From contig CAILMA010000026.1 in NCBI GenBank assembly GCA_903835145.1, forward strand, positions 1-9,346: DNA of 9,346 bases. Direction: 5' to 3'. The translations under genes were made by a program, and so were the position numbers. This stretch comes from an uncultured Bacteroidota bacterium. Its GTDB lineage: Bacteria > Bacteroidota > Bacteroidia > Chitinophagales > Chitinophagaceae. Below are positions 1 through 6,821 of the stretch, in pieces (within the stretch, counting starts at the first letter, position 1; every line of letters begins with the position of its first letter). The notes under the pieces were generated by a model, which was given only the letters and a program-made list of their open reading frames with translations, did no database searches and was not told the DNA's origin.

Positions 1-89
1 CACATTCATTGAAAATTACATTTATAATTCTAATTTGAAACTAAATTTAAAGTCCCAAATTAGACAAAAAAAGAATCTAAACCACCAAT

Positions 90-111
90 AAAAAAACTTC
101 AGCCTGAAAGT
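90..111 (-). terminator. Terminator-like hairpin after the first toxin-antitoxin locus
   Basis: Read on the minus strand, ACTTTCA-GGC-TGAAGT forms a six-pair stem with one bulged T and a three-base loop. A run of T residues follows directly (the A-run at 90-96 on the plus strand). This is the shape of an intrinsic terminator and it lies downstream of the decayed toxin in the same orientation. The stem is short and only moderately GC-rich, so strength is uncertain. From 1 to 89 I see only AT-rich sequence with no gene. Confidence 0.4.
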
Positions 112-129
112 GTGAGGTTCAATCAGAAA

Positions 130-296
130 TTATTTAATTCTTCTGCCCGCACAAATCCAAAGCGCCTCAATTTTTAGCATTAAATCAGACAACGTTTTTT
201 AGCTTCAATTACAGAAATTACAAACTTCCCTGCATCCCTCGGCAAAGCGGCCAGTTCATTCAATGCCTAGCGTTTACTGACAATCCCGTACTTCAT
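130..296 (-). pseudogene. Decayed RelE/ParE-family toxin remnant
   Basis: The ATG at 296-294 overlaps the TGA of the upstream antitoxin gene (ATGA junction), as in a coupled toxin-antitoxin operon. The reading frame gives MKYGIVSKR, then an in-frame TAG at 269-267, then ALNELAALPRDAGKFVISVI. Across the stop this matches the usual opening of RelE/ParE toxins: a beta strand, a lysine/arginine-rich turn, then helices with an LPR-like motif. The frame ends in TAA at 182-180. In a shifted frame, 180-130 reads MLKIEALWICAGRRIK, which resembles the KLKG...LWRIRxGxYRI core of the family with residues lost. The gene therefore carries a nonsense codon, a frameshift and probable deletions, and should give no active toxin. 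The left boundary is approximate, and a C-terminal third is not recognisable. Family assignment is by eye. Confidence 0.6.
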
Positions 297-487
297 AATT
301 TTCCGGCCTTTTCAAACTCTTTTTTGGCGACCTCCCAAGAAACATCTTCATCATTTTTACGGCGCTCTGCAACAATAATATCGAGAATATCCTCTACCGC
401 GCTTCCATGTTTGTCAAGCGTTTTAAAATCAATTTGCACCGCGATCTTTTCGTTCTTATCATTAGTAATAAAAGTAACGCTCTTCAT
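293..487 (-). CDS. Small antitoxin-like protein, partner of a decayed RelE-type toxin
   Basis: This encodes 64 residues starting MKSVTFITND and ending FEKAGKL. It has a short N-terminal beta-rich part with the QIDFKTLDKHG segment, then a charged helical tail rich in Lys and Glu (about residues 30-64). This resembles small antitoxins that precede RelE/ParE toxins in Bacteroidota, where the tail would wrap the toxin. The frame stays open upstream to 535, but I chose the ATG at 487 because a TAnnTTTG element lies at 508-501, inside the longer version, and an AAAAGAG purine stretch sits just before the ATG. Its stop overlaps the ATG of the toxin remnant. With the toxin destroyed it may be an orphan antitoxin, either retained by chance or still able to neutralise related toxins. 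Function is inferred from context and general appearance. Confidence 0.65.
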   Translation of the reverse strand: MKSVTFITNDKNEKIAVQIDFKTLDKHGSAVEDILDIIVAERRKNDEDVSWEVAKKEFEKAGKL

Positions 488-500
488 TGTTGCTCTTTTA

Positions 501-508
501 CAAAAATA
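501..508 (-). promoter_or_regulatory. Bacteroidota -7 element upstream of the antitoxin gene
   Basis: On the minus strand this reads TATTTTTG, an exact match to the Bacteroidota -7 consensus TAnnTTTG. Transcription would begin about 10 nt before the ATG at 487, giving a very short leader. A TTG that could serve as the -33 element lies 24 nt further upstream, slightly beyond the usual spacing. Together with comEC on the other strand, this makes 488-648 a divergent intergenic region. I see no equally good -7 element for comEC. Confidence 0.45.
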
Positions 509-648
509 CATCATTCGATAGTAATATAAGTACAAGGCATCGGTGCTCGCATGCCTGTTATTGGACGAAGAATACCCCTGCGGCTTACCATTATCCCTTT
601 TATTTCCTCAATTTTCGTTTACTTTACCAGTACTAACTACAGCTACAA

Positions 649-2730
649 ATGAGCCGCTGGCCCAAACATAAAGCCTGGTTTTGGGAGACTGCTCCGTTTA
701 TAAGGGTGCTGCTGCCATTCGCAGCAGGCATTTTCCTGTGCGATCGTGGCCTAACTTCTGGTATCTCCCTTTCAATGTTGTTGCCGATGGGTACAGTGGC
801 GGTCTTGTTTTTGCTGTATTCCATCTTTGCATCTCCGAAACCGGGGGCGAAGGCACTTGGGTTCTTCGTTGCGGTGCAGTTGTTATTTGTTGTAGCGGGT
901 TACACTGCGAGCTACGTAAGTGACATAAGGCACAGCGATAGCTGGTTTGGCAATAACCTGGACAAAAACAGCAGCTACCTTGCACGCATCACTGATTTCC
1001 CGCAGGAAAAAGAAAGCACCTGGAAGCTAAATATAGAAGTGGTAAAGCGCATCGGGGAGAGCAACATTGCACCCGTTACCGGGCCCGCATTCCTCTACTT
1101 GCTCAAGGACAAAAGTCCCATGCTCCTGCACAAGGGTGATAGTATTCTGTTGCCCGGACTGTGGACGCCTATTCAAAACCCGGGAAACCCGTTTGAGTTT
1201 GACTATGCCACTTACTGCCGGCGTGCCAACATTGGCTACCAGCAGTTCTGCACACCACTTCAGGTACGGCTCTATAGCACTAACGATCAGGCTTCGCTCT
1301 CTTGTATTGCCCGCACACACGACTGGTGCATGCTGCAACTCGATAAGTACCTGCCCGATAAGACAGTAAAGGGACTTATGCAGGCTATGCTGCTGGGCGA
1401 CGAAGTGAACCTTGACGAAGACCTCAGGCAATCTTACACCGCCACTGGCATTGTTCACGTTATCGCTATAAGCGGTGGCAATGTATTGCTGTTTTTCTTG
1501 TTTATCAACTTCCTCCTGAGGGGTATTAAGCATAACAAGTACAAAGGGCTGAAGTATATGATAGCCCTGCCGCTGGTTTGGTTTTATGTAGTCATGGCAG
1601 GGGCTTCCCCGTCGGCTATCCGCGCTGCGTTCATGTTTTCGCTACTGGCTTATGGCCACGCGTTCGATAAAAACCAAAATCAGCTGAATCAGCTTTTTGC
1701 CGCCTCCTTCCTCCTCTTGTTTGCCCAGCCCGCATGGTTGTTCTCGCTGGGTTTTCAATTGTCCTTTGTTGCTGTTTTGTCGCTACTTATTTTCTTTGGC
1801 CCTATTCAAAGCCTGTTCAGTCCAAAGTATTGGCTCCTAAAAAAAATATGGTATGCCATTGCAGCCAGTATTGCTGCCGAAATATTGGTAGCTCCACTCG
1901 TCGTGTTTTACTTCCACAATTTCCCCGTCATGTTTGTGGTCGCAAACGTTATTGCCGCATTGCTCATGGAGGTTGTGCTTGTAGTTGGTATCGTTATTAT
2001 TGCCTTCAGTTTCCTCCCGGTTGTCGCTTCAACCATTGGTATTTGCACCATTTTTTGCGTGTCCTTATTCAATAAGGCAGTAGATTACCTGCAACATTTC
2101 AATCCGCAGTCGTTTTACTTTCTCCGGCTCTCAGCTATCGAACTTGTGCTGGTTTACGTGGTCATTGCCGGGGTGGCCCTTTTCCTGCTGCGGCAATACA
2201 AACGCGGCCTATTCGCAGGCCTCATTGCTTGCTGCCTGCTGCTCGTTTCCCTTTCTATTGGTAAGTGGGAGAGCCTGCACCAGGCTTGCTTTGTAGTGTA
2301 CAACACCGGCAAAACACCTCATGCCGAATCTATTGCTCATTGCGGGTTCACATCTTTAACGCTTGCTGATTCCGCAAGCCGCAAAAAGATAAACTATGCC
2401 ACTAACCCATCTCACATAGCATGGCAGGCCTGGCGGGAAGTTGCGGGCAATAACTCAGGCACCTGTGGCATCAACGGGAAACGAATATTGGTACTCACAG
2501 AAAGTATACGCGCAAAGAGCTCATTCCCTGCAGATATAGTAGTAGTAAATGACCAGAATGATATGACTGCCGAACAGATCAAAAACATGTTCAACCCCGG
2601 AAGCATAGTGGTTACCGGAAGCAAGAACCCGGCTCATTACACCCGGTGGATAGACCAATGCCAAAAAGCCGGAATACCCCTGCACATCGTTGCGCGCGAT
2701 GGTGCATTTGTGTTGAAGGCAGGTTCATGA
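649..2730 (+). CDS. comEC: ComEC/Rec2-family competence channel protein
   Basis: The 693-residue polytopic membrane protein is predicted to carry single-stranded DNA across the inner membrane during natural transformation. Hydrophobic segments near residues 15-31, 40-60 and 68-90 are followed by a soluble OB-fold-like stretch (about 95-235, DUF4131-like). The competence domain follows: KGLMQAMLLGDE at 241-252, the signature IVHVIAISGGNV at 268-279, GASPSAIRAAFM at 318-329, and many further membrane segments to about 537. The last 150 residues are soluble. They show no HxHxDH metallo-beta-lactamase motif, so the nuclease-like domain found in some ComEC proteins appears absent or too degenerate to see. 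The ATG at 649 starts just ahead of the first membrane segment and suits the family. No other competence gene is in the window. A role in transformation is inferred from the family. Confidence 0.9.
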   Translation: MSRWPKHKAWFWETAPFIRVLLPFAAGIFLCDRGLTSGISLSMLLPMGTVAVLFLLYSIFASPKPGAKALGFFVAVQLLFVVAGYTASYVSDIRHSDSWFGNNLDKNSSYLARITDFPQEKESTWKLNIEVVKRIGESNIAPVTGPAFLYLLKDKSPMLLHKGDSILLPGLWTPIQNPGNPFEFDYATYCRRANIGYQQFCTPLQVRLYSTNDQASLSCIARTHDWCMLQLDKYLPDKTVKGLMQAMLLGDEVNLDEDLRQSYTATGIVHVIAISGGNVLLFFLFINFLLRGIKHNKYKGLKYMIALPLVWFYVVMAGASPSAIRAAFMFSLLAYGHAFDKNQNQLNQLFAASFLLLFAQPAWLFSLGFQLSFVAVLSLLIFFGPIQSLFSPKYWLLKKIWYAIAASIAAEILVAPLVVFYFHNFPVMFVVANVIAALLMEVVLVVGIVIIAFSFLPVVASTIGICTIFCVSLFNKAVDYLQHFNPQSFYFLRLSAIELVLVYVVIAGVALFLLRQYKRGLFAGLIACCLLLVSLSIGKWESLHQACFVVYNTGKTPHAESIAHCGFTSLTLADSASRKKINYATNPSHIAWQAWREVAGNNSGTCGINGKRILVLTESIRAKSSFPADIVVVNDQNDMTAEQIKNMFNPGSIVVTGSKNPAHYTRWIDQCQKAGIPLHIVARDGAFVLKAGS

Positions 2731-2841
2731 ATTTAAAGAAAACAGCCGGCGTAAACGACCTTCCTCATACCACCGAATTTGTTGCAATATTTTATCGAAA
2801 AAAGCCGCATCTTCACACATACAAATTTCAAAAATCACAAT

Positions 2842-2849
2842 TATCTTTG
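2842..2849 (+). promoter_or_regulatory. Bacteroidota -7 element directly before folD
   Basis: TATCTTTG matches TAnnTTTG exactly and ends 4 nt before the folD ATG at 2854. Transcription would start at or within a few bases of the ATG, so the message would be leaderless or nearly so. No clear -33 TTTG is visible at the expected distance. The element argues against a longer folD reading frame starting at a TTG at 2779, because that start would lie upstream of the promoter. Confidence 0.5.
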
Positions 2850-2853
2850 TAAC

Positions 2854-3747
2854 ATGGAGAAACTGGACGGAAATCTCGTATCGGCTCATATAAAGGAGCA
2901 AATAAAACAGGAAGTAATTGACTGGCAGGAGAAAGGCGGTAAAAAGCCACACCTTGCAGCCATATTGGTGGGCAATAACCCCGCCAGCGAAGCCTACGTA
3001 GGTCACAAGGTGAAAAGCTGCGCAGAGCTGGGTTTTGAATCTACCCTGCTGCGTTTCACACCTGACATTACGGAAGAGCAACTCATAAACGAAGTCAAAA
3101 AACTGAATGATAATGATGATGTAGATGGCATATTGGTGCAGTTACCATTGCCCGACCACATCTCCGGCGATGCGGTGATACTGGCTATTGACCCAAGTAA
3201 GGACGTTGATGGTTTCCATCCTATTTCTCAGGGTAAGATGATGCTAGGCCAGCCAACATTCCTTCCTGCTACGCCTTATGGCATCATGCTCATGCTCGAC
3301 CATTACAATATCGATGTTGCGGGTAAGCATTGTGTAGTTATTGGCCGCAGCAATATTGTGGGCACACCAATGACCATACTGCTCAGCCGCAATACCAAAC
3401 CCGGTAATGCAACCGTAACACTCACCCACTCCCGCACAAAAAACCTTGCCGAAATTACCCGCACTGCCGACGTGATAGTAGCTGCAATAGGTAAGCCGGG
3501 CTTTGTAACCGCTGATATGGTGAAAGATGGTGTCATCATTATAGATGTGGGTATTAACCGCATAAGCGATGCTACCAAGAAAAGCGGCAGCCGCCTGGTG
3601 GGCGATGTTGACTATGAAGGCTGTGCGCCGCACAGTAGCTTCATAACCCCGGTACCCGGTGGCGTAGGCCCCATGACTATTTGTGGCTTAATGAAAAACA
3701 CGCTGCTCGCCGCAATGCAGAAAGCGGGTGAAATCGTCGGAAATTAG
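2854..3747 (+). CDS. folD: Bifunctional methylenetetrahydrofolate dehydrogenase / methenyltetrahydrofolate cyclohydrolase
   Basis: The 297-residue cytosolic enzyme interconverts 5,10-methylene-THF, 5,10-methenyl-THF and 10-formyl-THF using NADP, supplying one-carbon units for purine and formyl-methionine synthesis. Family landmarks are all present. ASEAYVGHKVKSC (44-56) carries the catalytic Tyr48 and Lys52. VQLPLP (95-100) supplies the active-site Gln96. KDVDGFHP (116-123) holds the folate-binding Asp119. GRSNIVGTP (164-172) is the nucleotide-binding loop. TPVPGGVGPMT (265-275) is the C-terminal signature. The length is normal. I placed the start at the ATG at 2854 (MEKLDGNL), although the frame is open to a TTG at 2779, because an exact -7 promoter element lies at 2842-2849 and homologues typically begin with a sequence of this kind. 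It follows comEC with 123 nt between them and appears to have its own promoter. Confidence 0.96.
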   Translation: MEKLDGNLVSAHIKEQIKQEVIDWQEKGGKKPHLAAILVGNNPASEAYVGHKVKSCAELGFESTLLRFTPDITEEQLINEVKKLNDNDDVDGILVQLPLPDHISGDAVILAIDPSKDVDGFHPISQGKMMLGQPTFLPATPYGIMLMLDHYNIDVAGKHCVVIGRSNIVGTPMTILLSRNTKPGNATVTLTHSRTKNLAEITRTADVIVAAIGKPGFVTADMVKDGVIIIDVGINRISDATKKSGSRLVGDVDYEGCAPHSSFITPVPGGVGPMTICGLMKNTLLAAMQKAGEIVGN

Positions 3748-3806
3748 TAAAGGCTAAATCTTGGCGATTTTTCAATACAGTTGGACAATCAATTTTGATG
3801 AAAAAA

Positions 3807-3814
3807 TAACTTTG
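3807..3814 (+). promoter_or_regulatory. Bacteroidota -7 element of the second toxin-antitoxin locus
   Basis: TAACTTTG matches TAnnTTTG and lies 8 nt before the antitoxin ATG at 3823, implying a leader of only a few bases. A TTG at 3781-3783, 23 nt upstream, could be the -33 element at the long end of the reported spacing. Just before it, AAATC-TTGGC-GATTT (3756-3770) followed by TT is a weak hairpin that could mark the end of the folD transcript. Confidence 0.5.
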
Positions 3815-3822
3815 CTCATATT

Positions 3823-4083
3823 ATGTCAGTCATTACTATAACATATCATAGTTCAAAAACTCTGAAAGTGTTGAAATCACTTTCAGAGTATATGGACTTT
3901 GTTATTTCTCCCATTGAAAAAAATGAGAAGAAAAACGCAATGCCTAACTCCAGTAAAAATGAACAGCCACCCACTAAGCAAGAATTTTTAAACGGAATGA
4001 GGGATGCGATAGAAGACGTAAAACAAATAAAGGCGGGCAAAAAGAAAGGTAAACAATTTCAAGACCTGCTTGATGAGCTATGA
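3823..4083 (+). CDS. Antitoxin-like protein of the second toxin-antitoxin pair
   Basis: This 86-residue hydrophilic protein has two parts. The N-terminal segment (about 1-33, with VITITYHSS and a helix around SKTLKVLKSLSEYMDFVI) could form the dimerising or DNA-contacting half. A polar linker (34-52) leads to a helical lysine-rich tail (53-86, EFLNGMRDAIEDVKQIKAGK then FQDLLDEL), typical of toxin-binding ends of small Bacteroidota antitoxins. The frame is open and intact. The broken toxin gene downstream overlaps its last 11 nt, which is the expected antitoxin-first operon order, and the pair has its own -7 element. Autoregulation is usual for such loci, but I see no clear operator repeat here. 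The antitoxin role rests on the toxin-like partner and general appearance, with no catalytic or named DNA-binding motif. Confidence 0.65.
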   Translation: MSVITITYHSSKTLKVLKSLSEYMDFVISPIEKNEKKNAMPNSSKNEQPPTKQEFLNGMRDAIEDVKQIKAGKKKGKQFQDLLDEL

Positions 4084-4404
4084 TATCGTATCGATTGATT
4101 TTTTCAATAAGCAGGCTAAGCGTCTGGTCAAAAATATCCTTCACTCAAAAATGAATTACAACTTTTAAAAACTGAATTAGCTGAGAAGCCCAATATTGGT
4201 ATTCCGTTAGGTAACAATTGCTTCAAAATCCGTATTTCCATAGCCTCAAAAAACAAAGGCAAATCTGGCGGTGGAAGAATAATCAGCAATGTATACGTAG
4301 ACGGCAAAACAATTTTTCTTCTTTCGATCTATGATAAAGCAGAACAGTCGAACATTACTGACAGTGAAATTAGTGAACTGTTGAAGCTTTTACCAGGAAA
4401 ATGA
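4073..4404 (+). pseudogene. RelE/ParE-family toxin split by a one-base frameshift
   Basis: Starting at the ATG at 4073, the frame reads MSYDIVSIDFFNKQAKRLVK and then runs into a stop at 4166-4168 after 31 residues. If one A is restored in the A-run at 4130-4134, the reading continues without a stop to the TGA at 4402-4404 and gives a coherent 110-residue protein. Its parts are an N-terminal strand and helices with KYPSLKNELQLLKTELAEKP (21-40), a central FKIRISIASKNKGKSGGGRI (51-70), then IISNVYV, IFLLSIYDKAEQ and a C-terminal ITDSEISELLKLL helix. The KGKSGG(G/A)R and LLSIYDK motifs are what I associate with RelE/ParE-like toxins of Bacteroidota, ribosome-linked mRNA interferases in the RelE branch. 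No start codon serves the second part alone. The lesion may be real inactivation or a homopolymer error in the sequence; programmed slippage is less likely. Confidence 0.7.
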
Positions 4405-4626
4405 AAGGTTTGGATCGTGCTTCTTTTTAGTTAAAATGTTATTTTTATAACAAATAAATTTGTGAAACAATCAGGAACAAGTACTCATATTCATTAGTAC
4501 AGTTCTCTATAAGAGTCGGAGCCCAAAGAAAATATATATAAAATAAGATACTTTATTTCTTGACGACGATAAACCCACTGAACTTAGGGCATTATATCCA
4601 CTCATAGTGCATTGAATTATTATTGT

Positions 4627-4634
4627 TATTTTTG
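4627..4634 (+). promoter_or_regulatory. Possible -7 element for the T9SS cargo gene
   Basis: TATTTTTG matches TAnnTTTG and would give a leader of roughly 140 nt before the ATG at 4782. A nearer but imperfect candidate, CAACTTTG at 4748-4755, would give a leader of about 20 nt. No convincing -33 element accompanies either, so the true start site is undecided. Confidence 0.25.
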
Positions 4635-4666
4635 TAATCACCAGTCAACTAAAGTTTTTTGTCTAT

Positions 4667-4712
4667 AGTCAGAGCAGGCTATATGGCTGCTCATCTATTC
4701 CTATCGGTGACT
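4667..4712 (+). promoter_or_regulatory. Nested inverted repeats in the putative leader of the T9SS cargo gene
   Basis: GAGCAG (4672-4677) pairs with CTGCTC (4687-4692) around a nine-base loop. Immediately outside it, AGTCA (4667-4671) can pair with TGACT (4708-4712), leaving an asymmetric internal loop. If transcription starts near 4640 this would be a hairpin in the 5' leader. It matches no riboswitch class I know and could equally be a protein-binding site or chance. Confidence 0.3.
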
Positions 4713-4781
4713 GATGTACCTGTAACTTTCAAAATTCAATTGGGCTGCAACTTTGCGTCCTCCAAATAATACTATCTGTAT

Positions 4782-6752
4782 ATGAAATTGCGTTTGGTTA
4801 TTTTTCTTGCCTTTACTTTTTTACTTTCCATGGGTCTCGGCACAAAAAATGCCGCCGCCCAGCAATTGTTCAAAAACGGCGATTTCAATGCCACGACCAG
4901 TTATTATACCACGGCATGCTCCAGCGTTGAAGCTACTTATTATGAAAGTACCTACGGCGGCTCCTCATCAACCAACCACGTTGCCGAGGTCGATGATGAA
5001 TCCTGCTTTTATCAGGATGTTTGCGTGCTGCCCGGCATGAGCTATGTGTTCAGTATGGATGCATCCCGCCGCACAGCAGGTGGCGCTCCTAATCCTGTGA
5101 CAACACACTTAAAAATAACCGGGCTCGATGCCAGTTCTACAGCCGTTGCCACGTACGTCGATATGGATTTTTCCAGAACCAATACCACCTTTGCATTCAC
5201 TGCAGTTGCGTCTATTCCGGTTATCAATGTTGCTGCCGGCTCAGGGGTAGTGCGCCTCAGGGTACTGCTTACCGACAATACCACAGGTTACTCCACCCTG
5301 GGTATGATTGTCGACAATTTGAGCCTCACTTTTGTTACACCTCCCTATGTTGTTACCTCTGATACTGTTTGCCTCAGTTCCTCTGAAGGTTTCACCGTTG
5401 GTGGAGTGCCATCTACCGGCATATATTACCTATGGGGCTTTGGTGCTACCGGCTCACCTTCTACTTCCACCGCCGCCGGACCATCAGTTACCTGGAGCTC
5501 TACCGGCAATAAAGATGTGAACGTAGTATTGGGTAATGGCACCTGCTATGTAGATACCCTTTATGACACCCTGAACGTACGGGGCGGGCTGCACGTGGTT
5601 TTATTCGATAGTATTTGCGCTAATCAAACTTATGTTTTCCATGGTGATACATTACGGACCTCTGGTGTTTATGTCGACTCTATTTCTTCCGCCGGTGGCT
5701 GCGATTCCGTAATCACACTCAATTTTTACGTTAAGGAAGTACCGTCGGCACCGGCTATTTCCGGCGATACGATGTACTGTGTAGGGCAGCCGTTTGTGCC
5801 ATTTACGGTTGCAGGCACCGGTGTGCAGTGGTATGGCACCGCATCAGGTGGCACGGGCAGCGGGGTTAGCCCGGTTGTGTCCACCGCCAGTGCTGGATCT
5901 TATACATTTTATGCATCACTAACCAATATGGGCTGTGAGGGACCGAGGGCACCTATTTCGGTATCTGTGTACAATAACTCTACAGCCGGCTTTAGCTATC
6001 AGGTAGGTCTTGGCTGTGCAAGAGATACAGTATCTTTTATCAATACTTCGCAGTACGCTTCTTCCTATACCTGGTACTTTGGCGATGGATTTTCCCTTAC
6101 CTCAGCTGCCGGCAGCATAGTGCATTATTACTTGCCGGTGCACACCACAACTTCGTTTATTGTGCAGCTCGATGCATTGAACGACAAATGTGCCAGCGAC
6201 TCCACTACTCAGGTTATTGATCTCGGCCCCTCCGTTTTCCCAAAATTCCTCACCAATGTTACCAGCGACGAGACTATTTTGCACGGCAACAGTGTGCAGC
6301 TGAATGCGGACGGCGCATTGTATTATTATTGGTCACCGAATGATGGCTCGCTTACTGACCCAAACATCAGTAATCCCGTAGCTACACCAAGTGACTCTAC
6401 ATTGTATACCGTTTATGGCTACGACAATCAGGGTTGCAAAGACTCAGCCTTTGTATCCATAGGCGTAAGGTACTTTGAACCGATATTTATACCTTCAGCT
6501 TTTACGCCTAACGGCGATGGCATCAACGATGTTTTCAGTGTTGCACGGCTTAAGCTTACAAGGCTGGTGCTCTTTAGCGTTTACAACAAATGGGGACAAC
6601 TCGTATTTAACACCACCGACCCTAAGAAAGGCTGGGATGGCACGTTTAATGGCGAACCTCAGGATATTGGCGTGTACAACTACCTTATAATTGCAGCTGA
6701 ATCCGATGGCGTAAACAAGACCTATAAAGGCGACGTGACTTTAATAAGGTAA
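4782..6752 (+). CDS. Secreted multidomain protein with T9SS type B (gliding-motility-associated) sorting domain
   Basis: The 656-residue exported protein has a Sec signal peptide (1-27: MKLR start, hydrophobic core, AAAQ-like end). After it comes a jelly-roll-like domain at about 28-185, with NGDFN near its start and DNLSLTF at its end, as in carbohydrate-binding-like modules. A PKD/Ig-like stretch follows (190-268). Next are a CDSVITL-type repeat (272-318), an Ig-like module with SAGSYTFYAS (320-397) and a PKD-like module around WYFGDG (400-480). A further beta-sandwich (485-564) precedes the C-terminal sorting domain (568-656), which has FIPSAFTPNGDGINDVF, YNKWGQLVF and GWDG. That domain is the CHU_C/gliding-motility-associated type that directs secretion through the type IX system. 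The protein probably ends up at the cell surface or outside. No enzyme active site is visible, so adhesion or glycan contact is only an inference. The gene stands alone. Confidence 0.88.
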   Translation: MKLRLVIFLAFTFLLSMGLGTKNAAAQQLFKNGDFNATTSYYTTACSSVEATYYESTYGGSSSTNHVAEVDDESCFYQDVCVLPGMSYVFSMDASRRTAGGAPNPVTTHLKITGLDASSTAVATYVDMDFSRTNTTFAFTAVASIPVINVAAGSGVVRLRVLLTDNTTGYSTLGMIVDNLSLTFVTPPYVVTSDTVCLSSSEGFTVGGVPSTGIYYLWGFGATGSPSTSTAAGPSVTWSSTGNKDVNVVLGNGTCYVDTLYDTLNVRGGLHVVLFDSICANQTYVFHGDTLRTSGVYVDSISSAGGCDSVITLNFYVKEVPSAPAISGDTMYCVGQPFVPFTVAGTGVQWYGTASGGTGSGVSPVVSTASAGSYTFYASLTNMGCEGPRAPISVSVYNNSTAGFSYQVGLGCARDTVSFINTSQYASSYTWYFGDGFSLTSAAGSIVHYYLPVHTTTSFIVQLDALNDKCASDSTTQVIDLGPSVFPKFLTNVTSDETILHGNSVQLNADGALYYYWSPNDGSLTDPNISNPVATPSDSTLYTVYGYDNQGCKDSAFVSIGVRYFEPIFIPSAFTPNGDGINDVFSVARLKLTRLVLFSVYNKWGQLVFNTTDPKKGWDGTFNGEPQDIGVYNYLIIAAESDGVNKTYKGDVTLIR

Positions 6753-6821
6753 CGAATTCGAATTTTTACTTTACTTTCATTCTTTGTTACCAATATATTT
6801 TTAAGCACTATTTTTTCGAAA

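Larger units (their letters stand above)
4405..4781. other. AT-rich non-coding region before the T9SS cargo gene
   Basis: This stretch has stops in all frames and no gene remnant I can recognise. It contains AT-rich short hairpins: TGTTAT-TTTT-ATAACA at 4437-4452 and AAATAA-GATACT-TTATTT at 4541-4558, either of which could help end the toxin transcript. TAAATTTG at 4455-4462 matches the -7 consensus but has no gene close behind it. The second half may form the leader of the downstream gene. Confidence 0.5.

Noticed and set aside
1027..1533. A 168-codon open frame on the minus strand within comEC
   Set aside because: It lies wholly inside a well-supported membrane-protein gene, shows no recognisable motif, and has the look of a shadow frame.
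2725..3081. A 118-codon minus-strand frame across the comEC-folD junction
   Set aside because: It overlaps the conserved N-terminus of folD and its promoter, and the product resembles no protein I know.
4401..4430. Nine-codon frame overlapping the toxin stop (ATGA at 4401-4404)
   Set aside because: It is too short to judge and has no relatives I can recognise; the overlap is likely coincidental.
4481..4500. GTACT ... AGTAC inverted repeat in the non-coding region
   Set aside because: Five-base arms in AT-rich sequence are expected by chance and no gene or promoter is positioned to use them.
6748..6791. GGTAAC ... GTTACC inverted repeat with AATTCGAATT palindrome inside, after the T9SS cargo gene
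   Set aside because: The 6-bp arms are 32 nt apart and no T-run follows, so it does not look like a terminator; an operator role has no further support.
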